Assembly: GCF_020497125.1 (NCBI RefSeq)
Contig: NC_059075.1
Span: 111,019,222-111,083,221, forward strand
Length of the DNA: 64,000 bases
Direction: 5' to 3'
DNA from: Mauremys mutica
Taxonomy: Eukaryota > Chordata > Testudines > Geoemydidae
In this document: piece by piece, positions 1 to 9,498 of the stretch
Layout: the number at the start of each line of letters is the position of its first letter
Numbering within the stretch: position 1 is the first letter of the stretch
The notes under the pieces: generated by a model
What the model saw: the letters and a program-made list of their open reading frames with translations, nothing else
Databases searched by the model: none
Told to the model about the DNA's origin: nothing
Position numbers and translations under genes: made by a program

Positions 1-549
1 TCCAGCTTCCCTGGATGCCATTTCACAGTGGTATTACCCACCCTACCCCACACTCCTGTACTAAAATCTTGTCCACATACATTTTGAATGAGATTACAGT
101 GCAACTGAGCTATATCTATGGCTTACTTATAAGGCCAGGAAAAAGCAAAGGTACCACGTTCAGCAAGGTTTGTAGGATTTAGCCATGTTTACCACAGTTT
201 TAGGGCTAAGTCCTGTGTACCATGCTGAGCACTGAACACAAATCCAGTGCCACAAAATACAGCAGTGGAGTACTGTAATCCTGCATGGGTTGAAAATAAA
301 CCACAGCATGGTAGGTTTTGTGGGACATTGTATCCCTTCCTCATATATAGCAACTGGGAGTTCTTCGGTACAAAGTGCTAACATACAAATTAATTAGCAT
401 TATTCTCATGCTTTTGATAAAAACTACAATTCAGAAAAGCACAGCAACACTCGTGGCATAAAGTCATACAGAGCATCCACAGATCATTTTTTAAAGGCAG
501 GAAAAATTTTAAAAAAAAATTAAAAAAAGGCAGAAAGAGAGGAAAGATG
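1..549. other. No gene recognised
   Basis: A+T-rich sequence with only short open frames that have no recognisable domain. I see no repeat I can name. Confidence 0.5.
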
Positions 550-790
550 GTCTTGTGGAACTGGACTGGGACTCAAGAGATCTGGGATCAAAATTCCAGG
601 CTCTCCTAAAGATATATAATGTGACCTTCGGTAAGTCACTTCACTTCTCTGCTTTTCATTTCCCCATCTGTAAAAATACAGTAGTGCTTCCTTTTCCCCC
701 ACACTTCGTCTTTTATCTAGAGTGCAGTCTCCTTAGGGTAGAGACTGACACTGTTGGTACAGTGCTTAGCACAATAGGTCCCAGTCCCAG
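550..790 (+). repeat. Ancient amniote SINE, MIR/CORE-like
   Basis: The stretch has the layout of a MIR-type SINE: 'gtgacctt..gtaagtcacttcacttctctg', then 'ttccccatctgtaaaa', then a tail with 'gtacagtgcttagcacaatag'. That tail reappears in reverse complement at about 36.37 kb. The sequence is diverged. The subfamily cannot be named without a library search. Confidence 0.6.
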
Positions 791-2839
791 CCAGGTTCTC
801 TAGAAAAAACAAAGGGTTCATCCCAAATGGATTTAGAAATTACATTTGAGGAGCAGAGGAATAAGCTCTGATTTATATCAACAGACCTCTCAGAATTAAG
901 GCAATTTTTACCTAGCATGTGGAACTGCCCACAGGAGAAAACACAAAGAGAAGGAGAACTGTCTGGAAGAAACCTCTTATTTGACATCACTATAAAAACA
1001 ACACACATGCAAACAGCGGCAAGATGTTCTCTTTGATTCACCAATATGTCACCATCTAGACACTTAGAGTCTGCAGCTGTACTGTAGAGAAGCTGCTGCT
1101 AATTAATGACCCTTGGCCACCTAATGCTAAATGATTGATTTCAAAAGGTAAATGCATGAACAGACCAGTAATGAGAAAACATCTCCTGATGATTTTAAAA
1201 GGTCTTCACTCCAATCACATTAACTATTTAACAGATGAAATGCAGTAAAAGGGAAGAAAGCTCTTCCTGCATAGTGTTCCTTCTAACCACTCACCTTCAG
1301 ATGACTTAAGAGTCCTCTGTGGGGCACCGACTTCACTACTCTGTCTGGGCCTACCACAAAAACCTTTAAAAATCCCTGGGTAAGGGCTTACCTATTGGTA
1401 GTAACTACAGGTTACTACCAATTCCAAGGTTTCAATTCCAAGTTTACTCTCTCTAGGGCAAGTGAGCCACATATCTGATAACAGCAAGGCTTGCTGGCTA
1501 ATCTAGAAGTAGCAATGCAAGAGTTCCACAATGAACTCCATGCCGCCTGCATACCAATAGTTCTGATGCAAGGCTTCTGACCACAGAGGAAGACGGTATG
1601 GAAGAAACATGGCTTTTCAGGGGCTCACATTCACTTCAGTTTCCCTCTCCTCTACAGCCTGCAGACTGATTGGGAGGGCTGCATAGTAGGTCCTCTTTCT
1701 TTGGAGATGGAGGATGGCTTCAAGAAATAGTTTTGCGGCTGTTGTGAAGGAGTGAGGATGATCGGAAGTCTGAGAAGCTTCAAAAAAAATGAGTAAACCT
1801 AAAGTAAGGTAACATCAGGTGAAATGCCCCTGCATAAATGGCCTACTCTCCTCAGCGATTTTCCTTGCTTCACTGACCTAGCTGAATCTTTCCACTACAT
1901 CCTCCTCTACGTTAATTCTGAAATATAGAACCTCAGTGGTTTTGCTACTTTAGAGGAGCCCTTTATTCCTCAATGATATGAAGATTTTCCCTTTCATACT
2001 AAAATGGGAAGACTTTCCACTCAATGGCCATAGCCTCTGATCCACCTCAGAAGTTTGTGGCTCAAAGAAGCTCATCTCCATCAATTTGGGTAAGGAAAGC
2101 ATGAAGCACGACCACCCAATAGAAAGCTTAAATTGCTCCCATATGACCAGTTCTCTAAGTCTGAGACCGTCATCATAAATTTCTCTATTTTGGGTTGCAG
2201 GTCTTTGCAAATTGGGAAACCACTGGTAAAGTTAACCTCTGATGAAGAGATCTGCAATTCACCTTTCCACAATGTTTCTAAGGTCCCAGGCTGAGTGGAA
2301 TGCTGAGAGATGACAGTCTTCTGCTAACTATTCAAACTGCGTCCTAGTTCTCTTATCCACCCTGCTCAAATGATAACATACACACCCGGGGACAGGGCAG
2401 GATCACTTGCTGCTCAATTGTTAAAGTGCTGTCACTTTCTCTAGCAGCTCACAGGTTTAGGAATGTTATTGCAAGTGATCATTCAGAGGCACTGATTGCC
2501 CCTATCTTTTGTAAGCAACCCTCCTAAAATAATTCGCAGCAGAAGCATAGAGCACCAGCTATATCCTGTGATGGATGCTCCATGCTGGATGCCAATCAGT
2601 TGTTGAGTGGGAAGAAGCAGCAAGTTCTACTCCTTGATCACTGTTGCCCCAAGGGGCATTAAACAGAGAGGAACATCTCATTATATAATCTTGGCCCAAG
2701 ATGGCAGGGAACATAGATGAAGAAGACTTGGGGGAAAATGGGGACGAAAGAGACACATGTGAGTGCATGGGGAAACATTTAGCAAAGAAAGAAAAATCAA
2801 TTAGAAGGAACCAATGGTGGAAAAGCCAAATTTTTTAAA
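791..2839. other. No gene recognised
   Basis: About 2 kb with no recognisable coding domain or repeat. The block near 1090-1160 contains TAATTA and ATTGATT homeodomain-like words and reads like single-copy DNA, but nothing more can be claimed. Confidence 0.4.
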
Positions 2840-3300
2840 CGTAGGTACCAAGTTAGGCACCTAAATCCATATATAGCTATCACTGTAGACAGCATATAAA
2901 TAGTACTTCTAAGATTATAGCAAAGGCTCGGTGGTGCTATTGCACAACAGATCCAGAGATGAGTAATCATTCAAATTTTGCTAAAATAAAACAAGTGAAT
3001 AATCGTGGCCTGATTTTCAAGGTGCTGAGCAGCCACAGTTCTCACTGAAGTCAATGGGAGCTGCAGGCACTCAGCATCTCTGAAGACCTCTTTAATTGAG
3101 GTGTCTATATATGGCTTTAGGGCCAAGATTTTCAAAAGAGACTAGTAATTTTGGGTCCCTTCCTTGAAGAGGCCTGATTTTCAGAAGGTATTCAGCAGTT
3201 TCTGAAAATCAGGCCCCTTTAAGGCACCTCAAATTTGGCTCCCAAACTCACTATTTATTCTTGGCTTTGGTGCCTAACATTAGGCATTTAAGTCTGAAAC
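2840..3300. repeat. Old palindromic DNA-transposon remnant
   Basis: The region folds back on itself. A perfect 16-bp inverted repeat (ggcctgattttcagaa at 3171-3186 and its complement at 3200-3215) lies at its centre. Outer words such as 'ttaggcacctaaat..catatatag' near 2855 recur inverted near 3105-3120 and 3275-3290. Related wording occurs near 13.66-13.83 kb and 30.4 kb, so this is an interspersed non-autonomous element. Family is not assigned. Confidence 0.55.
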
Positions 3301-4657
3301 TGTGGGGCCAAGCAAATGAAACACGCAGGCACAAATGGAGAGAAAGAGAGAACAAAGAGAACAAGAAGACACAAGGAAGATCTGAGTTATTGTTTCTTCT
3401 CGATCTTTGTATGTGCATGTTTTATAGAAATTTTAACCTCCCCCAAATTACCATACAATGCACGCACCAGGAGGTTTGACACAACACCATCATGTAGCGT
3501 AGGGTCCTGGGATACAGGCATGGGAACCAGGAGTTCCTACATAAACAGGGACAAAAACACCTTTGTTCATGCCCCTCTAACCCCACACCGCCTCTGCATT
3601 GTAGTGCCTGGCATTTGAGAAGAGATATATACACATGTGCTCGGAATCCAGTAGTTTTAGTGTGCATTTGCTGGTATGTCAATAAAATATAACTTGTCAT
3701 TAGCTAGTTACTCTACTGCAGAAGTCCAGATAGACACGTGCCAGGTAAGCGCTTACATATTTTGCATAGTGTTTTTGTTCTGAGATGTCTTATAAATCTG
3801 CTGAAATGCAGGAAATTGCATCTGGCATTTCAGCATTTCCCAGGGGAGAAATCCTGGGCTTCCCTATTTTAATTTTTTCCCTACGCTGAAGATCTGTGTA
3901 ACTTGGGTCAAGTCTAAACATCAGCATGTTTGGAACTAGGAAATGGGTCTACCAGGTATCTACCCTTCCACATCTCACTACAGCACACACTCCTTTGCTT
4001 GGGGGAAGAGAAGGTTGTATTTGGGAGGGAAATGCGCAAACATTGCAATGTTGATTAATATGCTATCTCCGCTGTCCAATTTATGCTTCACTCACTTCTT
4101 TAAAATGGCTCCTGCCTTTGGCCCCAAAGGCATTCCTAGTGGCATACTTTACTTGTATTAATCAGCTGCTCACCCTCCAGATATCCCAGCTTTCTCTTGG
4201 TACCAATTCCCCTTCAGGCCAGGCTGTCACTAGGGCTGAATGACAAATTCACAATCATTTTGGTCAAAAATGTTCCCAACTGTTTGTCAAATTATGAAAT
4301 TGCATCCAAAAATTGTTAAATTTGAAGAATTTTCAACCAGATCCAGCCTCTCCCCGCCACATGCTCTCTACCTGGGAACTTGCAGCAATAATATACAAAG
4401 CATGTCTTTTGTGACAAGCATTTACAGTGACGAGGGACTAAGGCAGGAAAGGAGGAACAATGGGAGATCTTGATGATCAGACGCACTTTTGTTAGTGCGC
4501 CACTAGTTTAAAAGATGGGCTGCTGGCAATGTGTTGCCTTGAGGGGTCTGGGAGTTGTTGACTCTGGAAGTCACTTCCCTCCTTGAGTCCAATAAATCCT
4601 GAGTTTCTTGACTTTCAGTACAAAGCTCATCTATTTTCTCTAGGTCTTCCAGAGGTC
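3301..4657. other. No gene recognised
   Basis: No coding region or named repeat is visible. The sequence is the left flank of the Harbinger insertion. Confidence 0.45.
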
Positions 4658-4660
4658 TTG
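4658..4660. other. Target-site duplication, left copy (TTG)
   Basis: TTG abuts the left inverted repeat and is repeated at 9496-9498. Harbinger elements duplicate 3 bp, most often TTA or TAA, so TTG is a variant target. Confidence 0.85.
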
Positions 4661-4676
4661 GGCCTTGTCTACACTA
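4661..4676 (+). repeat. Left terminal inverted repeat of Harbinger
   Basis: ggccttgtctacacta, matching the complement of 9480-9495 at 15 of 16 positions. The core GTCTACACTA is shared with several short elements elsewhere in the window. Confidence 0.9.
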
Positions 4677-4685
4677 CAAGACTAT

Positions 4686-4838
4686 TTCGAATCTACTTAA
4701 GTCGAATTTGTGGATTCGACCTTATGAAGTCGAATTTGTGTATCCACAGTAAATACACTAATTCGAATTTCTGAGTCCACAGTAACGGGGCTGGCGTTGA
4801 CTTTGGAAGCGGTGCACTGTGGGAAGCTATCCCACAGT
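4686..4838. promoter_or_regulatory. Left subterminal motif cluster (TCGAA sites and palindrome)
   Basis: Five TCGAA-type sites occur in about 80 bp: ttcgaa at 4686 and 4762, and single-mismatch relatives near 4701, 4714 and 4730. They are followed by ggtgcactgtggga (4811-4824) and agctatcccacagt (4825-4838), which together form a small palindrome. The same words recur in the right subterminal region. Known Harbinger biology makes subterminal repeats the expected binding sites for transposase or Myb-like protein; that role is inferred. The region must also hold the transposase promoter. No clear TATA box is visible. Confidence 0.6.
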
Positions 4839-5038
4839 TCCCGCAGTCCCCACTGCCCATTGGAATGCTGGGTAGAGCTCCCAATGCCTGCTGGGGGGAG
4901 AAATGTGTCGAGGGTGCTTTTGGGTAACTGTTGTCATTGAACCGTCAATCACGCCCTCCCTCCCTGAAAGCTCCGGCGGGAAATCTGTTCGCGCCCTTCT
5001 CTGGTCGGTTACAGCGCGGACGCCACAGCACTGCGAGC

Positions 5039-6322
5039 ATGGAGCCCGCTGCGATCATCGCTGCACTTATGGCCGTTGTCAACTCCTCGCACCTTATCGT
5101 CCACCTCTTCCACAGTCAGCTGCTGAGAAATCGGGCGAGGAGGCTCCGGCAGCGCGGTGAGGACGTGAAGTGTGAGAGTGGCGCAGACCTCTCACAAAGC
5201 AGGGTACGCCGCGCCGTGGAGATCATGGTGGCAATGGGTCAAGTTCATGGTGTGGAACGGCGATTCTGGGCCCGGGAAACAAGCACGGACTGGTGGGACC
5301 GCATAGTGCTGCAGGTCTGGGATGAATCACAGTGGCTGCGAAACTTCAGGATGCGTAAGGGCACTTTCCTTGAACTCTGTGAGTTGCTGTCCCCTGCCCT
5401 GAAGCGCCAGGACACCCGGATGCGAGCAGCCCTGAGTGTGCAGAAGCGAGTGGCCATAGCCCTCTGGAAACTTGCAACGCCAGACAGCTACCGGTCAGTA
5501 GCGAACCACTTTGGCGTGGGCAAATCTACCGTGGGAGTTGCTGTGATTGTAGTAGCCCACGCAATCGTTGAGCAACTTCTCTCAAAGGTAATGACTCTCG
5601 GAAACGTCCAGGACATCATAGATGGCTTCGGCGCGATGGGATTCCCAAACTGCGGTGGGGCTATAGATGGGACTCACATCCCTATCCTGGCACCAGCCCA
5701 CCAGGCCAGCGAGTACATTAACCGAAAGGGCTACTTTTCAATGGTGCTGCAAGCACTGGTAGACCATAGGGGACGTTTTACCAACATCTTCGTTGGGTGG
5801 GCGGGCAAGGTTCATGACGCGCGTGTGTTCAGGAACTCTGGTCTGTTTAAACGCCTCCAGGCAGGTACTTTCTTCCCGGACCACAAAATAACGGTTGGGG
5901 ATGTGCAGATGCCTACAGTGATCCTCGGGAACCCAGCCTACCCGCTAATGCCCTGGCTCATGAAGCCCTATACAGGCGCCTTGGACAGAGAGAAGGAACT
6001 CTTCAACTACCGGCTGAGCAAGTGCAGAATGGTGGTGGAGTGTGCTTTCGGACGTCTCAAGGGGAGATGGCGGAGCTTACTGACTCGCTCGGACATCAGC
6101 GAAAAGAATATCCCCGTAGTTATTGCTGCTTGCTGTGTGCTCCACAATCTCTGTGAGAGCAATGGCGAGACCTTTTTGTCCGGATGGGAGGTTGAGGCAA
6201 ATCGCCTGGCTGCAGTTTACGCTCAGCCAGACACCCGTGCCGAGAGAATATCCCAGCGGGAAGCGCTGTGTATCCGGGAGGCTTTGAAAGCTAGTTTCCT
6301 CGGAGAGCAGGGTAACCTATGA
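5039..6322 (+). CDS. Harbinger-type DDE transposase (HARBI1-like), 427 aa
   Basis: Predicted transposase that would excise and integrate the element; it is homologous to the nuclease-derived host protein HARBI1 (PIF/Harbinger, DDE_Tnp_4 fold). The start chosen is the internal ATG at 5039, which opens MEPAAIIAAL and fits the family's length. The frame stays open back to another ATG at 4931, giving 463 aa with an unfamiliar basic N-terminus. A helix-turn-helix-like segment spans about residues 132-167 (VQKRVAIALWKL..YRSVANHFGVGKST). The nuclease domain shows GGAIDGTHIPI (D210), KVHDARVFRNS (D260) and VVECAFGRLKGRWR (E334). The oddity is LGNPAYPL at 296-303, where the family normally has GD; this Asp is probably the second catalytic residue. 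The last helix, AACCVLHNLCE, is typical. No stop or frameshift is present. It converges with the Myb-like gene. Confidence 0.93.
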   Translation: MEPAAIIAALMAVVNSSHLIVHLFHSQLLRNRARRLRQRGEDVKCESGADLSQSRVRRAVEIMVAMGQVHGVERRFWARETSTDWWDRIVLQVWDESQWLRNFRMRKGTFLELCELLSPALKRQDTRMRAALSVQKRVAIALWKLATPDSYRSVANHFGVGKSTVGVAVIVVAHAIVEQLLSKVMTLGNVQDIIDGFGAMGFPNCGGAIDGTHIPILAPAHQASEYINRKGYFSMVLQALVDHRGRFTNIFVGWAGKVHDARVFRNSGLFKRLQAGTFFPDHKITVGDVQMPTVILGNPAYPLMPWLMKPYTGALDREKELFNYRLSKCRMVVECAFGRLKGRWRSLLTRSDISEKNIPVVIAACCVLHNLCESNGETFLSGWEVEANRLAAVYAQPDTRAERISQREALCIREALKASFLGEQGNL

Positions 6323-6466
6323 CTCTCCACTTGCTTTCAAGAGAAACTGACCCTGGGCCTGTGTCTGTATGTGTCGATTTCGATCTGCGGTTACATACCC
6401 CGTTCTCCAAGTTTCCCCCACTTCCAAAGCACGTTTTAAAGCAAATTAATTGTTACACTCATTATT

Positions 6467-6472
6467 AATAAA
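6467..6472 (+). terminator. Poly(A) signal of the transposase gene
   Basis: AATAAA lies 145 bp after the transposase stop codon and before any other gene. Its position and exact match make it the likely polyadenylation signal. Confidence 0.6.
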
Positions 6473-6479
6473 TCTTTGT

Positions 6480-7128
6480 TTTACTTTGCATTTCTGTTCA
6501 GGTGTTGAAACATGGACGCATACTGTGCTGGGCACGGTGTGCACTGATGTACAGACCGCTTGTTCCATAGAGGAATGACATCCTCCTGCTCCTGCATAGG
6601 TCTCTGGGGTGGGGGACGGTTGCAAGTGGTTGTGCATGAAGGGGAGGGATTGCAGGAAGGGGTGGGTTTGCAGGAAGGGGCGAGTGGTGCCTTCTTTGGA
6701 TAGGGGTTTGGATGACGGCAGTGGGCTGCGGGTTTGGGCGTAGGAAGGGGTGAGGGGTGTGGGGGAAGGGTGAGTATCTGTCCGTGGATGAGGGCTCTTG
6801 TTGGGGCTCAGGGCAGTGGAGAGGCTCGTTGCTACGGTGGAAGTGCATGGTAAGGGCAGCGTGCCTTAACATTAAGGGGTGGCAGGCGCTAGGACCCTGG
6901 ACAAGCATACACATCACAGAATGACCCGGGGCAGCATACACCACACAGAGTGACCCTGGTGCCTACTGACTGCAGTGTGTGTGTGCCCTGCAGTTGATCA
7001 TGCCCCCAAGTCTGTACCCTGGTAATGTAGGCTATACCGTGCAATTATAAATCCCCTCCCCCCCCATACACAAAAAAATCCTCTGACACGAAAGACGTGA
7101 CCGAAACAGTGAATAACAGCAAACAGCT
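6480..7128. other. Non-coding centre of the Harbinger element
   Basis: The space between the two convergent genes holds G-rich, poorly coding sequence (ggaagggg-type repeats at about 6650-6780). A 148-codon minus-strand frame at 6498-6944 is proline- and histidine-rich and resembles no transposon protein, so it is not called. Confidence 0.5.
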
Positions 7129-7134
7129 TTTAAT
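7129..7134 (-). terminator. Probable poly(A) signal of the Myb-like gene
   Basis: The minus strand reads ATTAAA, 108 bp past the stop codon at 7242. It is the common variant signal and the best candidate in this interval. Confidence 0.45.
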
Positions 7135-7241
7135 AATCTAATACACAGTGGGGGGATGAAACTTGGATTTGGGACTGGGTGAGCCTGTAAGGGAAGCACT
7201 TCTACAAATTTATAGCGTGAGAGGTGTGTGGTACATTAGCG

Positions 7242-7672
7242 CTATGCAGTGGTGCAGTGACAGTTCTCACGGCCCCTACCGCCCCTCCGTCTTGTACTTT
7301 TGGGTGAGGGGGGGGCAGGACTTCTTGGCGGGGGAGGGCGGTTGCAGATACACTGCAGGGGGGCTCTGTCCTCCTGCCTGCGGTCCTGCAGAACATCAAC
7401 AAGGCGCCGGAGCGTGTCCGTTTGCTCCCTCATTAGCCCAAGCAGCGTTTGAGTCGCCTGCTGGTCTTCCTGCCGCCACCTATCCTCCCGTTCGATGTGT
7501 GTGCGATGCTGTTGACATAGGGTCTCCCTCCACTGTCTCTGCTCTGCCGCCTCGGCTCTGGAGCAGGCCATCAGTTCCGCGAACATCTCGTCCCTAGTCT
7601 TTTTCTTTCGCTGCCTAATCTGCGCCAGCCTCTGCGAGGGGGATGCCGGGGCAGTCCGGGAAAGAGCCAAAG
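7242..7672 (-). other. Exon 2 of the Myb-like gene
   Basis: Begins after a pyrimidine-rich tract and AG (7674-7673) and encodes the charged C-terminal helix. The open frame upstream of the acceptor (7673-7856) is intronic and dissimilar to the family. Confidence 0.85.
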
Positions 7673-9105
7673 CTGTGTGATGGGAAAAGTAACTGATTTC
7701 CTTGAACAGATACATGTTTGCGAACAGTGAACACAGTCTAGTCAGTTTCTCTGAACAAGACCATACAGGGCAACAAGTCTCACGAGATCTCAGGACAAGT
7801 TCAAGATTTCGGAATACGCTCTCATTGGCTGCGGCATTGCACAGGAGAGCGGACAAGTGGGGAGAGACAGCTGAATCCGTCTAGCAGACAGTCCTGGTAA
7901 GCCTTACAGTACATTCTGCTTATCAGTTAATGGATAGCTGTGCCCTCCCGCTAAAGGCAATCTGGAAATCATATACTCTGACCCTTTTCCAGCCACTCCC
8001 GCCAGTGCACGGGAAAGATCAATGTATGCTTTTCCTATGTGGCCTACAACACGTGGCTGTTAAGCGAGGGTCATTGTTATGCAAAGTAAAAGTCAACCAT
8101 TCACAACAGTAACAATACACTAATTGCCCTAATTAGATGCAGCATTTCATGAACGAAATCACCCTGATGCGGGTCCCTCGGAGTCACAAAGAGCGGATGC
8201 TAAGGGAAGCCCTGCAGAGACCAGGACCATATGCGGCCATGTTTGTGGAGGCGATGATTCCCCATCTACATAAGGATGTCCTGGCGCGGAAGAGTGTGCT
8301 TCCACGGAGCACCCAACAAGGCACCTCTCCCCAGGAACCTCCTGGGGAGGCTTTTCGAGGACCTAAATGAGACCTTTCTTGAATTGTCCCTGGAGGATTA
8401 TTGTTCAATCCCTATATGTGTGGACCTACTTTTCATATAGTTTTTCATTGAAAATTTTATATATAGTATTTCTATTTTTTTATACCTGTTTTATAAAAAA
8501 TAAATGTTTACATGTTTATAGCACTTACCGCCTGATCCTTCCCCTGATTCAGAGTCCGGGTTAACGGCCGGGGAGGGTTGGTAGGGGATCTCTGTGAGGG
8601 TGATGAAGAGATCCTGGCTGTCAGGGAAAGCGGTATTGTGCTCGCTGTCGCCTGCGCCGTCCTCCACAGACCCTTCCTCATCTTCCCCATCGGCGAACAT
8701 CGAGGAGGAACTGTCCAGGTTCACTATGCCATCCACTGAGTCCACGGTCACTGGTGGGGCAGTGGTGGCAGACCCACCTAGAATGGCATGCAGTGCCTCG
8801 TAGAAGCGGCATGTCTGGGGCAGGGCTCCGGAGCGTCCGTTTGCCGCTCTGACTTTTTGGTAGCCTTGTCTCAGGTCCTTGATTTTCACGCGGCACTGCA
8901 TTGCATCCCGGCTGTATCCTTTCTCTATCATTGCTTTGGAGACCTTCTCGAAGGTCTTTGCATTCCGCTTGCTGGAGCGCAGCTCCGACAGCACAGACTC
9001 CTCGCCCCACACACCGATCAGATCCAGGACTTCCCGGTCTGTCCATGCTGGGGACCTCTTTCTATTCTTGGATTGGCCGGACTCCTCTGCTGGAGAGCTC
9101 TGCAT
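7242..9105 (-). CDS. Harbinger Myb/SANT-like DNA-binding protein, two exons, 335 aa
   Basis: The partner protein of the transposase; in this superfamily the Myb-like protein binds subterminal DNA and helps bring transposase to the nucleus and the ends (family knowledge; NAIF1 is the domesticated counterpart). The model is exon 1 at 9105-8529 and exon 2 at 7672-7242. The donor G|GTAAGT lies at 8529/8528 and the acceptor cacacAG at 7674-7673. Splicing splits a codon after its first base and keeps the frame: 577 + 431 = 1008 nt. The start chosen opens MQSSPAEESG; the frame extends 32 codons further upstream to 9201. A basic patch KNRKR (13-17) precedes a Myb/SANT-like domain (about 19-108) with PAWTDREVLDLI, the second Trp at 33, CRVKIKDLRQGYQKVR and RFYEAL. 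Acidic residues cluster near 140-165. Exon 2 encodes QRLAQIRQRKKKTRDEMFAEL and a charged, Gln/Arg-rich helix, probably a coiled coil, then a Pro/Arg-rich tail. Confidence 0.9.
7673..8528 (-). other. Intron of the Myb-like gene, with an antisense open frame
   Basis: The 856-bp intron is bounded by GTAAGT and a pyrimidine tract plus AG. On the opposite (plus) strand it contains a 77-codon frame at 8137-8370, charged and helix-like in its first half, followed by an A+T-rich stretch and an AATAAA at 8499-8504. I do not recognise the frame; it may be chance. Confidence 0.6.
8529..9105 (-). other. Exon 1 of the Myb-like gene
   Basis: Encodes the basic patch, the Myb/SANT-like domain and the acidic linker, ending at a consensus donor GTAAGT (8528-8523). 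Read-through past the donor gives only ten more unrelated residues before the stop, supporting splicing. Confidence 0.85.
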
Positions 9106-9261
9106 CGTTGCAGGTGCTGCGGAGCTCGCCCCGATGTCCAGCCAGGACGTCAGATTCAAAGTGCCCAGACAGGAAAATGAATTCAAATTTTCCCGGGTCA
9201 TTTCCTGTGTGGCTGGTCAGAGAATCCAAGCTCCGACTGCTGTCCAGAGCGTCAACAGAGT

Positions 9262-9470
9262 GGTGCACTGTGGGATAGCTCCCGGAGCTACTAAGTTCGA
9301 TTTGCATCCACACCTAGCCTAATTCGAGCTAGCCATGTCGAATTTAGCGTTACTCCACCTGTCGGGGTGGAGTACCGAATTCGAACTAAAGAGCCCTCTA
9401 GTTCGAATTAAATGGCTTCCTGGTGTGGACGGTTGAGCGGTTAGTTCGAATTAACGCTGCTAAATTCGAA
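9262..9470. promoter_or_regulatory. Right subterminal motif cluster (TCGAA sites)
   Basis: Four exact ttcgaa sites lie at 9380, 9402, 9445 and 9465, with single-mismatch relatives near 9295, 9321 and 9338. The block ggtgcactgtggga at 9262-9275 repeats the left end in direct orientation, and actgtgggatagct at 9267-9280 is the complement of 4825-4838. It lies upstream of the Myb-like gene and probably acts both as its promoter region and as a recognition region for transposition proteins (inferred). Confidence 0.6.
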
Positions 9471-9479
9471 TTAAAGTCC

Positions 9480-9495
9480 TAGTGTAGACCAGGCC
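9480..9495 (-). repeat. Right terminal inverted repeat of Harbinger
   Basis: On the minus strand it reads ggcctggtctacacta, the partner of 4661-4676. Confidence 0.9.
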
Positions 9496-9498
9496 TTG
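9496..9498. other. Target-site duplication, right copy (TTG)
   Basis: TTG follows the right inverted repeat directly and matches 4658-4660. Confidence 0.85.

Larger units (their letters stand above)
4661..9495. mobile_element. Complete Harbinger (PIF/Harbinger) DNA transposon, 4.8 kb
   Basis: The terminal inverted repeats are ggccttgtctacacta at 4661-4676 and tagtgtagaccaggcc at 9480-9495 (one mismatch). TTG directly flanks both ends (4658-4660 and 9496-9498), a 3-bp target duplication as expected for the superfamily. Inside are two convergent genes: a DDE transposase on the plus strand and a two-exon Myb/SANT-like gene on the minus strand. About 380 bp of subterminal DNA lies outside each start codon and carries clustered TCGAA motifs. 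Near-identical ends and intact frames suggest a fairly recent insertion. The one visible lesion is a D-to-N change in the transposase. Confidence 0.95.

Noticed and set aside
6498..6944. 148-codon minus-strand frame in the Harbinger centre
   Set aside because: Pro/His-rich complement of G-rich DNA between two convergent genes, with no family resemblance.
8788..9322. Plus-strand frames of 125-147 codons over the Myb exon
   Set aside because: Antisense shadows of exon 1 of the Myb-like gene, whose protein family is recognisable on the other strand.
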